The notes: generated by a model from the letters alone, not told the origin. A stretch of DNA of 64,000 bases from Nocardia anocheti (GCF_029675105.1 NZ_JAQQFV010000008.1:1-64000); one strand, 5' to 3'. Positions 8,791 through 24,970 are shown, counted from the first letter of the stretch. Program-made: numbers and translations.

Positions 8791-9747
8791 TCATGCGACG
8801 GGCGCCTTGTCGTCGGACGGTGTGGTGAGCTGGATGAACACCTCGTCCAGCGAGGGCCTGCGCAGCGCGATGTCGATGAGCTCGATCCCGGCGGCGTTGA
8901 CCCGGTCCAGGGCGGCGGTGAGGGTGGCCGCGCCGTCGGGGGCGGGCAGCGAGACGCGGTCGGCGGACTCGGGCACGGTGGTCTCGCCGAGGCCGCTCAG
9001 CGCGGAGACCAGCGCGGGCACATCACCGGCGGCCACCGGGACCACCTCGCAGTAGCTGGCGCCCGCGCGGGCCTTGAGCTGATCGGCGGTGCCCTCGGCG
9101 ATGACCGTGCCCTTGTCGACGACGATGATGTTGTCGGACAGGACGTCGGCCTCCTCGAGGTACTGGGTGGTGAGCAGGATGGTGACGCCCTGGTCCTTGA
9201 GTTCGCGCACCAGCGTCCACAGGCTCTGCCTGCTCACCGGGTCCAGGCCGGTGGTGGGCTCGTCGAGGAAGACGACCTGCGGCTGCCGCACCAGCCCGCA
9301 GGCGATGTCGATGCGCCTGCGCATACCGCCGGAGTACTGCCCGACCCGCCGATCGGCCGCGGCCACCAGGTCGAAGCGCTCGAGCAGTTCGTCGGCCTTG
9401 GCCTTGGCGGGCTTGCGCCCCAGCCCCATGAGGCGTCCGAAGAGCACGAGATTCTCACGGGCGGTGAGCATTTCGTCGAGCGCGGCGTACTGGCCGGTGA
9501 GCATGATCGAGGCGCGCACCTCGTCGGCCTGGGTGACCACGTCGTATCCGGCCACGGTGGCGCGGCCCGCGTCCGGCCGCACCAGGGTGGACAGCACCGA
9601 GACCGTGGTGGTCTTGCCCGCGCCGTTGGGGCCGAGCACGCCGAGCACGCTGCCCGCGGGGGCTTGGAAGCTGATGCCCCGCAGGGCCTTCACCTCACCG
9701 AACGACTTCTCGACGCCTTCGACGGCAATCGCCGTACTCGATGTCAA
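8791..9747 (-). CDS. ABC transporter ATP-binding protein (DrrA-like)
   Basis: This 318-aa protein is a DrrA-type exporter ATPase with Walker A GPNGAGKTTT near residue 40, signature SGGMRRRID near 140, Walker B VVFLDEPTTGLD and a C-terminal extension. It starts at TTG 9747, which is eight bases after GGAG. It leads a three-gene operon with two ABC-2 permeases. The iron box at 9816-9834 lies about 70 bases upstream. Proposed role: power for siderophore secretion, which in mycobacteria is done by MmpL/MmpS proteins that are absent here. Confidence 0.9.
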   Translation of the reverse strand: MTSSTAIAVEGVEKSFGEVKALRGISFQAPAGSVLGVLGPNGAGKTTTVSVLSTLVRPDAGRATVAGYDVVTQADEVRASIMLTGQYAALDEMLTARENLVLFGRLMGLGRKPAKAKADELLERFDLVAAADRRVGQYSGGMRRRIDIACGLVRQPQVVFLDEPTTGLDPVSRQSLWTLVRELKDQGVTILLTTQYLEEADVLSDNIIVVDKGTVIAEGTADQLKARAGASYCEVVPVAAGDVPALVSALSGLGETTVPESADRVSLPAPDGAATLTAALDRVNAAGIELIDIALRRPSLDEVFIQLTTPSDDKAPVA

Positions 9748-9815
9748 CGCTGTTCTCCGATCGTGATGGTAGCGAGAGTCCTGTGCGTCACCGAGACACC
9801 GAGCCCCCTCGTGAC

Positions 9816-9834
9816 TTTGGTAACGCTAACCTAA
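9816..9834 (-). promoter_or_regulatory. iron box for the drrABC-like exporter
   Basis: This site matches the 19-base iron-box consensus at 16 positions; the half CTAACCTAA is perfect. It lies between the end of the AT-KR-ACP gene and the TTG start of the exporter ATPase, so it controls the exporter operon. Confidence 0.8.
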
Positions 9835-9859
9835 TGGCCGTATCGGTGGGCGACCCACC

Positions 9860-12800
9860 TCATGCCCGCAGCAATCCGACCACCTCGTCCAACGACGCGC
9901 CGCCCATGATGGCGGTGACCGGCAGTTCCAGCCGCAATTCGTTCTCGACGCGCTTACGCAGGTCGAGAGCTTGCAGCGAGTCCAGGCCGAGCGCGACCAG
10001 CGGCACGGCACCGTCGATCGGCTCGGTGGCGTCCAGGCCCATCACCTCACGCAGGGCGAAGCGGACCCGCTCGGCGGTGTCGACTTCGGCGGTGGGCGTG
10101 GGGGTTTCGGCGACCGGGGCGGCGACGACCACCGGTTCCGGGGTGACCTCGACCACCGACTCGGGCACCTTCAGGTCCGCGAACAGCGCGCCCAGCCCGA
10201 AGGCGGTGAACACCTCGGTGACGCGCGGCCAGTCCGCCGCCACCACGATGACGTTCTCGGCCACGGTGGTGATGCCCGCGGCGACGGCCCCGGCGGGGTC
10301 CATGGCCCGCAGCCCGGTGCCGCTGATGGCGGCCAGCGCGTCGTCCTGGTCGGCGCCGACGGCCCGCCACAGTCCCCACTGGACCGAGCTGGCCGCGATG
10401 CCCTCGGCGCGGTAGCGTGCGGCGGCGGCGTCGAGCATGCGGTTGACCGCCGAGTACACCGCGTGTCCGCGACCGCCGACGGTGGCCGACAGCGACGAGC
10501 ACAGCAGCACCCGCCCGCGCGGACCGCGCGGCAGCAGGGTGACCAGGTGGTCCAGGGCCACGATCTTGGGCGCGGCGGCCGCGCGGATGGACTCGGGCGA
10601 GGGTTCGGCCGAGGCCGCGTAGTCGACGGCGGCGTGCACCAGCAGGTCGACCTCGCCGAGTTCGGCGGCCAGCGCGCGCACCGCGTCGGGATCTGTGACA
10701 TCGGCGGTGAGCACCCGTACCTGGGTGCCCCCCGCCGCGATCTCGGCGATCCTGGCCAGCGCGTCGGCCGAGCCGCCGGAACGGCTGATCAGGGTGATCC
10801 GCCCGGCGCCCGCGCGCGCGAATTCGGCGCAGAAGTCGAGGCCGAGTTTGCCGGTGCCGCCGACGATCACGACTTCACCGAGGTCGGCGTCGGACAGCCC
10901 GCTCACCACCGACTCGTCGGCGACGAGGCGCTTGCCGTACCAGTTCGATTCGCGCACAGCCAGTTCGGGCTCGCCCGCGGTGTGCACCGCGCCGAGGATG
11001 AGCTTGGCCCGGTCACCCACGTCGGCGGGCAGGTCGAGATGCCGGAAGGCGACGCCGGGGTATTCGGCGGCCAGGCAACGGAATCCAGCCTGCGCGGCAG
11101 CCGGGAACAGACCGGGGAGATCACCGTCGACGACCTGTTCGCCGCCGACGGTGACCAGCCAGATGTCCTTGACCCCGGTGGTGTCGGGCAGCCACGAGCG
11201 CTCGCCGAGGAACGCGGCCAGCTCCGTGACGGCCGTGTCGACGCCGTCTTCCACGGCGGGCAACAGGACGGCGATGGTGTCGTAGACCGTTCCGGCGCTG
11301 CTGGTTCCGTGTTCGTGGTCGACGATGGTCGCGCCGTGCCGGGGCGCACCTGCGCGCAGCGCCTCGACCAGCTCACCGTGGGTGCCCGCGACGTCGACCA
11401 CGGCCAGCGCGCGCGGCGGCACCAGGCTGCGGCGCGGCAGGTGCACCCACTGCTCGGTGATGCGCGGCACCGCGACGGGCTCTGGTTCGGCGGGCAGCTG
11501 AGCCGTCTTGCCGGTGTAGTCGTGCGGGGCCCACAGGTGCTTGTCGTTGGTCTGGGTGTTCGGGAAGTCGAACAGCGGCAGCCGGGTGGTGCGGGGTCCG
11601 TCGACCAGCAGGCCGTCCCAGTCGAAATCGGTGTTGCTCACCGCGATCTGGGCGATGCTGCGGGTGAACTCGGCCAGGTCGGTGGCGGTGCGGCGGGAGG
11701 TACCGGTGACCAGGTAGTCGCGCTGGGGGGCGAGAGTGGCCAGGTTCTCCTGCACCGCCAGCATGAGGGTGGGGTGGTCGGCGATCTCGAGCAGCGTGTC
11801 GACACCGTGTTCGGCGGCGGCCGCGATGGCGAGGTCGAAGCGCACGCGGTTGCGCAGGTTCCAGTACCAGTAGTCGCCGGTGGGCAGGTCGGGGGTGATG
11901 GCCTTGCCCAGTGCGCCACCGAAACTCGGTACCGCCGTCTCGGCGAAGACCGGGCGGTCGAGCTGGCCGACCATGCTGCCGCACAGGATGTCGCGGAACT
12001 TGCTGACGATGGAGGTGTGCGCGGGGTAGGCGACCTTGATCTCCTTGGCGAAAACGCCCATCCCGGTGAGGGTGTCGACGGTTTCGGTGATCATGGCCCG
12101 CTCGCCGGAGATGGCCAGGATGTGCGCGGAGTTCACCACCGACAGCTCGGCCCAGCCGGAGTTTCGCGCCAGCAGCGCCTCGCACTGGTCGCGGTCGACG
12201 CCGAGCACGGCCATGGAGTAGGCACCGGCGATCCCGGCCTCCTGGCTGACGGTGCCGACCAGCTGGGCGCGGATGGTCACCACGCGCACGCCGTCGGCCA
12301 GCGGGATCAGCCCGGAGACCACGGCGGCGGCGATCTCGCCCTGGGAGTGGCCGACGGTGGCGGTGGGGGTCACCCCGACCGCGCGCCACATGGCCGACAG
12401 GCCGATCATCTGCATGAACAGCGCGGGCTGCACGATGCGTACGTCGTCTTCGAGCTCGCCGTCCTCGTGCAGCAGGTAGGCCAGCGGGGAGATGTCGTAA
12501 AGGTCCTGGAAGACGGCCTCGGCCTCGTCGACGGCGGCGCGGAAGGCGGCCGAGTGCTGGTAGAGCATCCGTCCCATGCCGGGACGCTGGCTGCCCTGGC
12601 CGGGGTAGACGTAGCCGATCTTGCGCGGAATCGCCGTGCCGCGCACGAGCTTCGGATGCGAGGTGCCCTCGGCGACGGCGCGCAGCGCGGCGAGCAGGTC
12701 GGCGCGGTCGGTGACCATGATCAGGGCGCGGTGCCTGCGCGCGACGCGGGTGCGCAGCAGCATGTCGGCGACCGGGGCGGGGCCGAGGTCGGGGTGCTGC

Positions 12801-12904
12801 TCGCAGTAGGCCAGCACGGCGGCGCCCTCGCGGCGCAGTGAGTCGTCGGTGTCGGAGGACAGCAGCACCGGGATGGTGCCGTCGGGCAGACGATGGTCAG
12901 ACAT
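9860..12904 (-). CDS. polyketide synthase AT-KR-ACP (MbtD-like)
   Basis: This 1014-aa protein supplies the extender-loading, reducing and carrier functions of the siderophore's beta-hydroxy acid. The acyltransferase GHSQGE serine is near residue 188, with YPAHT at the position that usually reports the extender unit, neither the HAFH nor the YASH type. The ketoreductase has GGTGKLG near 683 and YSAVN near 816. The C-terminal ACP has LGLDSLQ near 971. It has no KS; the KS is the separate upstream protein, and the two genes overlap by eight bases. The same KS/AT-KR-ACP split is known for MbtC/MbtD. KR activity without DH fits a beta-hydroxyacyl product. Confidence 0.93.
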   Translation of the reverse strand: MSDHRLPDGTIPVLLSSDTDDSLRREGAAVLAYCEQHPDLGPAPVADMLLRTRVARRHRALIMVTDRADLLAALRAVAEGTSHPKLVRGTAIPRKIGYVYPGQGSQRPGMGRMLYQHSAAFRAAVDEAEAVFQDLYDISPLAYLLHEDGELEDDVRIVQPALFMQMIGLSAMWRAVGVTPTATVGHSQGEIAAAVVSGLIPLADGVRVVTIRAQLVGTVSQEAGIAGAYSMAVLGVDRDQCEALLARNSGWAELSVVNSAHILAISGERAMITETVDTLTGMGVFAKEIKVAYPAHTSIVSKFRDILCGSMVGQLDRPVFAETAVPSFGGALGKAITPDLPTGDYWYWNLRNRVRFDLAIAAAAEHGVDTLLEIADHPTLMLAVQENLATLAPQRDYLVTGTSRRTATDLAEFTRSIAQIAVSNTDFDWDGLLVDGPRTTRLPLFDFPNTQTNDKHLWAPHDYTGKTAQLPAEPEPVAVPRITEQWVHLPRRSLVPPRALAVVDVAGTHGELVEALRAGAPRHGATIVDHEHGTSSAGTVYDTIAVLLPAVEDGVDTAVTELAAFLGERSWLPDTTGVKDIWLVTVGGEQVVDGDLPGLFPAAAQAGFRCLAAEYPGVAFRHLDLPADVGDRAKLILGAVHTAGEPELAVRESNWYGKRLVADESVVSGLSDADLGEVVIVGGTGKLGLDFCAEFARAGAGRITLISRSGGSADALARIAEIAAGGTQVRVLTADVTDPDAVRALAAELGEVDLLVHAAVDYAASAEPSPESIRAAAAPKIVALDHLVTLLPRGPRGRVLLCSSLSATVGGRGHAVYSAVNRMLDAAAARYRAEGIAASSVQWGLWRAVGADQDDALAAISGTGLRAMDPAGAVAAGITTVAENVIVVAADWPRVTEVFTAFGLGALFADLKVPESVVEVTPEPVVVAAPVAETPTPTAEVDTAERVRFALREVMGLDATEPIDGAVPLVALGLDSLQALDLRKRVENELRLELPVTAIMGGASLDEVVGLLRA

Positions 12905-14195
12905 GGGTCACCTCTTGGGCGGGCATCGCCACGATGGCGTGTGCGTTGGTTCCGGCGACGCCGAAGGAGGACACCGCGCCGTAGCGGACACCGTCGACGG
13001 GCGCCCAGTCCTGCAGTTCCTGGGCCAGGCGCAGCGTCGAGGCGTCCCAGTCCACCTTCGTGGTGGGGTTGTCGGTGTGGCGGGTGGGCGCGATCTGCCC
13101 GTGCAGGCCGCTGAGCAGCACCTTGATCAGGCCGAGCAGGCCCGCGGCCGCCTGGGCGTGGCCGAGGTTGGACTTCACCGAACCCAGCAGCGGGCTGCCA
13201 GCGCCGTAGACCCGTTGCAGCGCCGAGAGTTCCAGCGGGTCACCCACGGCGGTCCCGGTGCCGTGGCCTTCGATCATCCCGATCGCCTCGGCCGGAATTC
13301 CGGCCGCCGCCACGGTCTTTCGCATGAGCTGTTCCTGGGCGTCGGTGCTGGGCACCGCGATCGGGGCGCCCTTGCCGTTGTGGTTGACCCGGGTGGCCAG
13401 CAGCTCGCCGTAGATCCGGTGGCCCAGTTCCTCGGCGCGCGAACGCCGTTCGAGCACGATCACGCCAGCGCCCTCACCCCAGAGGGTGCCGGTGGCGTCG
13501 GCGGAGTAGGGCTTGCACTGGCCGTCGGTGGACAGCGCGTTGGCCTTGGAGAACTCGAAGAAGCCCGCGGGCGAGCCGAGCACGCACACGCCACCGGCCA
13601 GCGCCCACTCGCAGTCGCCCGCGCGGATGGCCGAGGCGGCCAGGTGCACCGCCGCGATCGAGGACGCGCAGGCGGCGTCGACGGTCATGGTCGGGCCGAC
13701 CAGGCCGAGCCCGTGCGAGATGCGGCCCGAGATGGCGCCGTAGGCGCTGCCGGTCGCGCGGTAGCCGGTGTGCTCGTTGACCTCGGCGCCGTGCGGGCCG
13801 TAGTCGGTGTGCGAGGCGCCCATGAAGCAGCCCACCTCGGCCCCGTCGAGGCTGCCGGGGTTGATGCCCGCGTTCTCCAGTGCCCGCCAGGCCACCCGCA
13901 TGGCGACGCGCTGCTGCGGGTCCATGGCGACGGCCTCGCGCGGGCTGATCCCGAAGTAGCCGGGATCGAACTGCGCCGCCTTGTCGAGGAAACCACCGGA
14001 ATCGCGGACCGGGCTCCAGCCCTCCTGGCGACCGGCGGCGAACATCCGCGCCAGCGGCCACCCGCGATCGCGCGGGAACGGCCCAAGCAGATCGCGGGAT
14101 TCGGCCAGGGCCGTCCAGTAGCCGCTGAGGGTCTCGACCCCGCCGGGGGCCTCCACGGCCATCCCGCTGACGACGATCGGATCGTGCTCGCTCAT
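12897..14195 (-). CDS. stand-alone ketosynthase (MbtC-like)
   Basis: This 432-aa beta-ketoacyl synthase carries the complete active site: DAACASS cysteine near residue 177, EGHGTGT near 311 and KSNLGHAQAAAG near 343. It would condense a fatty-acyl primer with the extender on the AT-KR-ACP protein. In nocobactins this gives the long-chain beta-hydroxy acid. Its ATG overlaps the thioesterase stop (ATGA) and its end overlaps the next PKS gene by eight bases, so the three are translated in step. Confidence 0.93.
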   Translation of the reverse strand: MSEHDPIVVSGMAVEAPGGVETLSGYWTALAESRDLLGPFPRDRGWPLARMFAAGRQEGWSPVRDSGGFLDKAAQFDPGYFGISPREAVAMDPQQRVAMRVAWRALENAGINPGSLDGAEVGCFMGASHTDYGPHGAEVNEHTGYRATGSAYGAISGRISHGLGLVGPTMTVDAACASSIAAVHLAASAIRAGDCEWALAGGVCVLGSPAGFFEFSKANALSTDGQCKPYSADATGTLWGEGAGVIVLERRSRAEELGHRIYGELLATRVNHNGKGAPIAVPSTDAQEQLMRKTVAAAGIPAEAIGMIEGHGTGTAVGDPLELSALQRVYGAGSPLLGSVKSNLGHAQAAAGLLGLIKVLLSGLHGQIAPTRHTDNPTTKVDWDASTLRLAQELQDWAPVDGVRYGAVSSFGVAGTNAHAIVAMPAQEVTHV

Positions 14196-14953
14196 CGGGT
14201 ACCCACCGTCAGGCCGGTGCCCAGCAGTTCGGCGATGTCGCCGACGTGATCGTGCAGGTAGAAGTGCCCGCCGTCGAACATGCTCACCTCCAGGGGGTGC
14301 TCGGTGTGCTGCTGCCAGGAGTACAGGTCACCGATGGAGACGAACTCGTCGTCGCTGCCGCCCAGCGCCAGGATCGGCGCGCCGACGGTGACGTCCTTGC
14401 CGCAGACGTAGGCGTCGAAGGCGGCGTAGTCGGCCTTGAGCGCGGGCAGGGCCATGCGCATGAGGTCGCGGTTGCCGAGCACGTCGGCGCCGGTGCCCTC
14501 CAGGCCCGCCATGTGCTCGAGCAGCTCGTCGTCGTCGGTGGGGTGGTTGGGCATGTCGGCGACCTGCCAGGGCGCGACCGCGCCGGACACGCCCAGCAGC
14601 CGCACCGGGAGCCCGGCGGCCTCGGCCAGCCGGGTGAACTCGAAGGCCACCATGGTGCCCATGCTGTGTCCGAAGACGGTCAGCGGGGCGCCGGTCGCGG
14701 CGAACGGCGTGCGGGCGTATTCGTCGAAGGCGCCGCGCGCGAGTTCGGCGATGCTGCCCTTGGCCGGTTCGGCGGCCCGATCCTGTCGGCCGGGGTACTG
14801 CAACAGCACCACGTCGAAGTTCTCGGACAGGGCCTTCGAGAAGGGCCGGTAGCTGGACGCGCCGCCGCCCGCGTGCGGGCAGATCACCAGTGGTGGAGCG
14901 CCCGCGGTGCGCGGTCGATGGAACTTGCGGAGCCAGCCGGGTGAGCCTGCCAT
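14192..14953 (-). CDS. type II thioesterase
   Basis: This 253-aa alpha/beta hydrolase is an NRPS/PKS editing thioesterase. It has PHAGGGASSY at the N-terminus, nucleophile GHSMG near residue 97, acidic residue in GGSDDEF and catalytic GGHFYLHDH near 229. A strong AGGAG precedes the ATG. In mycobacterial MbtB a thioesterase is fused to the NRPS; here the MbtB-like protein lacks one and this free enzyme may take the role. It may instead hydrolyse mis-primed carrier proteins. Confidence 0.9.
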   Translation of the reverse strand: MAGSPGWLRKFHRPRTAGAPPLVICPHAGGGASSYRPFSKALSENFDVVLLQYPGRQDRAAEPAKGSIAELARGAFDEYARTPFAATGAPLTVFGHSMGTMVAFEFTRLAEAAGLPVRLLGVSGAVAPWQVADMPNHPTDDDELLEHMAGLEGTGADVLGNRDLMRMALPALKADYAAFDAYVCGKDVTVGAPILALGGSDDEFVSIGDLYSWQQHTEHPLEVSMFDGGHFYLHDHVGDIAELLGTGLTVGTR

Positions 14954-14981
14954 TACCTGTTTCTCCTAGCTAGTGCGGCGG

Positions 14982-21341
<6,360 letters not shown>

Positions 21342-21403
21342 CTCGGTCTAACCAATCTTCGTACTGCGGTGGTTCGGTACAAGCGGTGCCCGTGGGCAGG
21401 TGC

Positions 21404-24400
21404 TCAGCGAGTGAGTACCGGTTCCGGCAGGTCGATCTCGGCCAGTTCGCACAGGATGCGCGCCACCTGGAGCAGGCGGGCGGGCACGGGTTCGGCGGCG
21501 AGCAGGCCCTCGGCGATGCGGCGGACGGTGCGGCCGTCGAGCACCGCGGCCACGCCGAAACCGTCGACGGCGAGCAGGCCGCGCACCTTGGCGGTGAGGG
21601 TGGTGGCCAGGATGGAGTTGCCGCCGACATCGAAGAAGTCGGTCTCCACGCCGATCCGGTCGGTGTCGAGCACCTGGGCGGCGATATAGGCCAGCGCGGC
21701 CTCGAGTTCGTTGGCCGGGGCGACGTAGGCGCTCACCGCGTCACCGTCGGCGGCCAGGCGCTTGCGGATGGCGGCACGGTCGAGTTTGCCGTTGGTGGTC
21801 AACGGGATGCGATCGAGGACTTCCAGCGCGTCGGGAATCATGTACGGCGGCAGGGCTTCGCTCAGCCGCTCCAGCACCGTCGCCGCGGTGAGCGAACCGG
21901 CGGTGAGTCCCGGACCCGAATCCGCGGCCTCGGCTCCAACAGCGGTGGTGACGGCGGCGGCGAGGCGGCCGGAGTCGGTGATCAGGGCGACGGCCTCGGT
22001 GATCTCGGGCAGGGCGGTGAGCGCGGACTCGATCTCACCGAGTTCCACGCGGTAGCCCCGGATCTTCACCTGGTGATCGGCGCGGCCCAGGAAGTCGACG
22101 GTGCCGTCGGGCAGGTAGCGGGCCAGGTCGCCGGTGCGGTACCAGCGCACGCCGTCGCGCTCGACGAAGCGGTCGGCGGTGCGTTCCGGGTCGCCCCGGT
22201 AGCCGTCGGCCACGCTCGCGCCGCCGATCCACAGTTCACCGAGCACCCAGTCCGGGCAGTCCTCGCCGCGCTGATTCACCACGCGCAGCGCCACATTGGC
22301 CAGCGGGGTGCCGTAGGGGACGTTGTCCCATTCGGCGGGGAAGTCGTCGGTGACCTCGCAGACGGTGGAGTGGATGGCCGTCTCGGTGGTGCCGCCGAGG
22401 CCCACGAAGCGCAGGCCGGGCACCAGCGCGCGCAGCCGCTGGGCGAGGTCGGTGCGGACCCGGTCGCCGCCGGTGAGCACCAGGCGCACGGTGCGCAGCT
22501 GCTCGGCGGTGCCCAGTTCGAGCAGCATGGTGATCAGGCCGGGCGCGGCGTTCACCACGGTGACACCGGTCTCGGCGATCAGCTCGGACCAGGCTTGCGC
22601 GTCGCGCTCGGTCTCGGTGTCCACGCAGACCAGCGCGCCGCCCCGGGCCAGCGGGGAGAAGATGTCGTAGACCGACAGGTCGAAGCCCAGCGCCGACAGG
22701 CCGATCGCGCTGTCGTGCTCGCCGACGCCGAACCGGGTGTCGATGGCGTCGATGGTGTTGGCGGCGGCGCGATGACTCACCTCCACGCCCTTGGGTTCAC
22801 CGGTGGAACCGGAGGTGAACAGGACGTAGGCGAGGTCGTCGGGGGCGCCGACGACGGGGGCGGCCAGCGCGGGACCGGCCAGTGCGTCGGTCAGCTCGAC
22901 GGCGCGCACCTCGCCGGGCAGGGCGGCGTCGGACTGCTCGGTGACCGTGGAGAGGCCGTCCACCAGCGCGACGCGCACATTCCCGCGCGCCAGAATGCGG
23001 TCGCGGCGGGCGGCGGGCTGGTCGGTGGCGATGGGCAGGTAGGTGGCACCGGCGGCGAGGATGCCGAGCACTGCGGGGATCTGGCGGTGGCCCTTCGGCA
23101 CGATCACGGCGACCGTATCGCCCTGACGCACACCGGCTTCGGCGAGAGCGTGGGCGACCGACAGCGCCTGAGCGGCGAGTTCGCCGTAGCTGGCCGAACC
23201 ACCGGCACGCCAGCGCAGCGCGGTGCGGTCGGGGCGCTGCGCGGCGCGCGCGAAGAAGGCGGCGTGCAGGGTGCGCGCGCCCAGATCGGCGGCGGTGTTG
23301 TTGGCTTCGGCGCGCACGGCGAGCTGGGCTGCGGGCAGGTCGATGGTGAGGTCGGCGGACCAGTCGGCGTCGGCCGCGACGAGCCGGTCCACGATGCGCC
23401 GGAACTCGGCGAACATGGCCTCGGCCACGCCTGTGGGCAGCGCGTCGCGACGGATGTCCCAGTTCACCAGCAGGCCACCGCCGAGCTCGGCGACCTGGGC
23501 GTCGATATCGACCTGCGGGCCCTGCGAGATGATCCACACCGGCTCACCGAACACCCGGGTGACCCGCTCGGAGAACAGCTCCCCGAGGTCGAGGCCGGAG
23601 GTGAACACCACCGACGGGGTCACCGGTCCGCCGCGCAGTTTGCCCAGGTCGCGCAGCACATCCAGACCCTCGTAGGCGGAATGCTCGGCGCAGGTGTGCA
23701 GTTCGCGCTGCAACCGCTTGGCGCGGGCCACGGTGGACTCGCGCTCGCTCGCGTCGACCTCGACCAGCACGGAGTTGGTGAAGTCGCCGACCACCTGGTC
23801 GATGTCGTCGTGCAGTTGCTCGCGCGCGAACAGCGGGAGGTTGAGCAGGAAGCGCTGCTTGGCCGACCAGCGCGCGAGGGCCTCCCCGAAGACGGTGGCC
23901 AGCGCGACCGCCGGGGTGACACCGTTGCGGTGCGCGTTGCGGTGCAGCGCGGCCTTGCTCTCGGCGTCGAACCAGTGGTGCAGGCGGATGCTGCGCGCGG
24001 CGTCGGCGCGCTCGTTCTCGGGCACGACCGGCAGCGACGGGATGTCGGGCAGGTCGGTGATCTTGTCGGCCCACCAGGCGGCGTCGGCGCTGTTGTCGGC
24101 GGCGTTGGCCGCCTTGGCCGCGAGATACTGGCGGAAGGTGACGCCCAGCGCGGGCAGGGTGTCACCGCCGTCGGCCTCGTAGAGGCTGGCCAGGTCGTCG
24201 AGGATGCGGCGGTAACTCTGGGCGTCGGCGGCGACCATGTCGACGTCGAGGTGCAGGCGGTGGCGGCCCTCGGCCAGGGTGCTCACCGCGATGTCGACGA
24301 CCTGTCCGGCGCCGACATCCATGCGCTGGTGGCTCTTGTCCTGCCGGATGCGCTCGAGTACCTCGGCGGCGTCGGCGCGGGCGCTGAGATCGACGCTGGC

Positions 24401-24919
24401 GAACACCGGGACCAGCGGCTGGGGCAGGACGCGCTGGGTGCCGCTGTCCAAAAACTGGGCGCGCAGCATGTCGTGGCGGCGCAGCAGCGCGTCGACCGCG
24501 CGCCGCAACCGCTCGGGCTCGAGCCCAGCACCGTCGAATTCGACGTAGAGGTGCGCGGCCACGCCACCGAGCGCCTGGCCCTGCCGCCGCCCGACCCAGT
24601 AGGCGTGCTGCATGGTGGCGAGCTCGAATTCCTCACCGACCACATCGGGCGCCACAGTCACGGCGGGCGCGGGTTCGGCGGCCCCACCCGCGGCGGCCAG
24701 CAGCTCGACCCAGGCATTGATGGTGGGCCGCAGCGCGAGGCTGGAGCTGCGCAGGTCGTAACCCTGCTTACGCCACTTGGCGGACAGGTGCATGAGCTTC
24801 ATGGAGTGCATGCCCAGGCCGACCAGGTCGTCGTCGAAGCCGATGCTGTCGGGGGCGATGCCGAGATCTGCCGCCACGAGCTCGCGAACTTCCGCCTTGC
24901 CGAACATCTGACTCCTCAA
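21404..24919 (-). CDS. NRPS, ArCP-Cy-A-PCP (MbtB-like phenyloxazoline synthase)
   Basis: This 1171-aa protein begins siderophore assembly. An aryl carrier domain (GMHSMKLM, Ser near residue 39) would take salicylate. The cyclisation domain (about 85-520) has the DxxxxDxxS motif as DMVAADAQS near 228. The A domain (about 540-1030) has VLFTSGSTGEPKG, and the final PCP has VGGNSILA near 1098. The specificity residues read DLYNLGLIHK. This resembles Cys codes of cyclising modules but has Gly and His where Thr-type codes do, so Thr or Ser and a (methyl)oxazoline are expected. There is no C-terminal thioesterase, unlike mycobacterial MbtB. An iron box lies upstream. Confidence 0.94.
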   Translation of the reverse strand: MRSQMFGKAEVRELVAADLGIAPDSIGFDDDLVGLGMHSMKLMHLSAKWRKQGYDLRSSSLALRPTINAWVELLAAAGGAAEPAPAVTVAPDVVGEEFELATMQHAYWVGRRQGQALGGVAAHLYVEFDGAGLEPERLRRAVDALLRRHDMLRAQFLDSGTQRVLPQPLVPVFASVDLSARADAAEVLERIRQDKSHQRMDVGAGQVVDIAVSTLAEGRHRLHLDVDMVAADAQSYRRILDDLASLYEADGGDTLPALGVTFRQYLAAKAANAADNSADAAWWADKITDLPDIPSLPVVPENERADAARSIRLHHWFDAESKAALHRNAHRNGVTPAVALATVFGEALARWSAKQRFLLNLPLFAREQLHDDIDQVVGDFTNSVLVEVDASERESTVARAKRLQRELHTCAEHSAYEGLDVLRDLGKLRGGPVTPSVVFTSGLDLGELFSERVTRVFGEPVWIISQGPQVDIDAQVAELGGGLLVNWDIRRDALPTGVAEAMFAEFRRIVDRLVAADADWSADLTIDLPAAQLAVRAEANNTAADLGARTLHAAFFARAAQRPDRTALRWRAGGSASYGELAAQALSVAHALAEAGVRQGDTVAVIVPKGHRQIPAVLGILAAGATYLPIATDQPAARRDRILARGNVRVALVDGLSTVTEQSDAALPGEVRAVELTDALAGPALAAPVVGAPDDLAYVLFTSGSTGEPKGVEVSHRAAANTIDAIDTRFGVGEHDSAIGLSALGFDLSVYDIFSPLARGGALVCVDTETERDAQAWSELIAETGVTVVNAAPGLITMLLELGTAEQLRTVRLVLTGGDRVRTDLAQRLRALVPGLRFVGLGGTTETAIHSTVCEVTDDFPAEWDNVPYGTPLANVALRVVNQRGEDCPDWVLGELWIGGASVADGYRGDPERTADRFVERDGVRWYRTGDLARYLPDGTVDFLGRADHQVKIRGYRVELGEIESALTALPEITEAVALITDSGRLAAAVTTAVGAEAADSGPGLTAGSLTAATVLERLSEALPPYMIPDALEVLDRIPLTTNGKLDRAAIRKRLAADGDAVSAYVAPANELEAALAYIAAQVLDTDRIGVETDFFDVGGNSILATTLTAKVRGLLAVDGFGVAAVLDGRTVRRIAEGLLAAEPVPARLLQVARILCELAEIDLPEPVLTR

Positions 24920-24951
24920 TCAACCAGAACCGTCCCCCCGGGGACACAAGG

Positions 24952-24970
24952 CAAGCCTTGCCTAACCTTG
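24952..24970 (-). promoter_or_regulatory. iron box upstream of the MbtB-like NRPS
   Basis: This site matches the consensus at 14 of 19 positions, with the half CTAACCTT well kept. It lies about 32 bases before the MbtB-like start, in a 175-base gap that also holds the terminator of the previous operon. It should control the NRPS-NRPS-TE-KS-PKS operon down to 9860. Confidence 0.65.

Noticed and set aside
9971-12841. Long open frames antisense to the NRPS/PKS genes, such as this one of over 900 codons
   Set aside because: High GC at third positions of the real genes removes stop codons from the opposite strand. The products are low-complexity, rich in Gly, Arg, His and Val, and show no family motifs.
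21404-24919. Assignment of the MbtB-like A domain to cysteine (thiazoline product)
   Set aside because: The DLYN start alone would suggest Cys, but the later code positions read Gly and His, closer to Thr-type codes.
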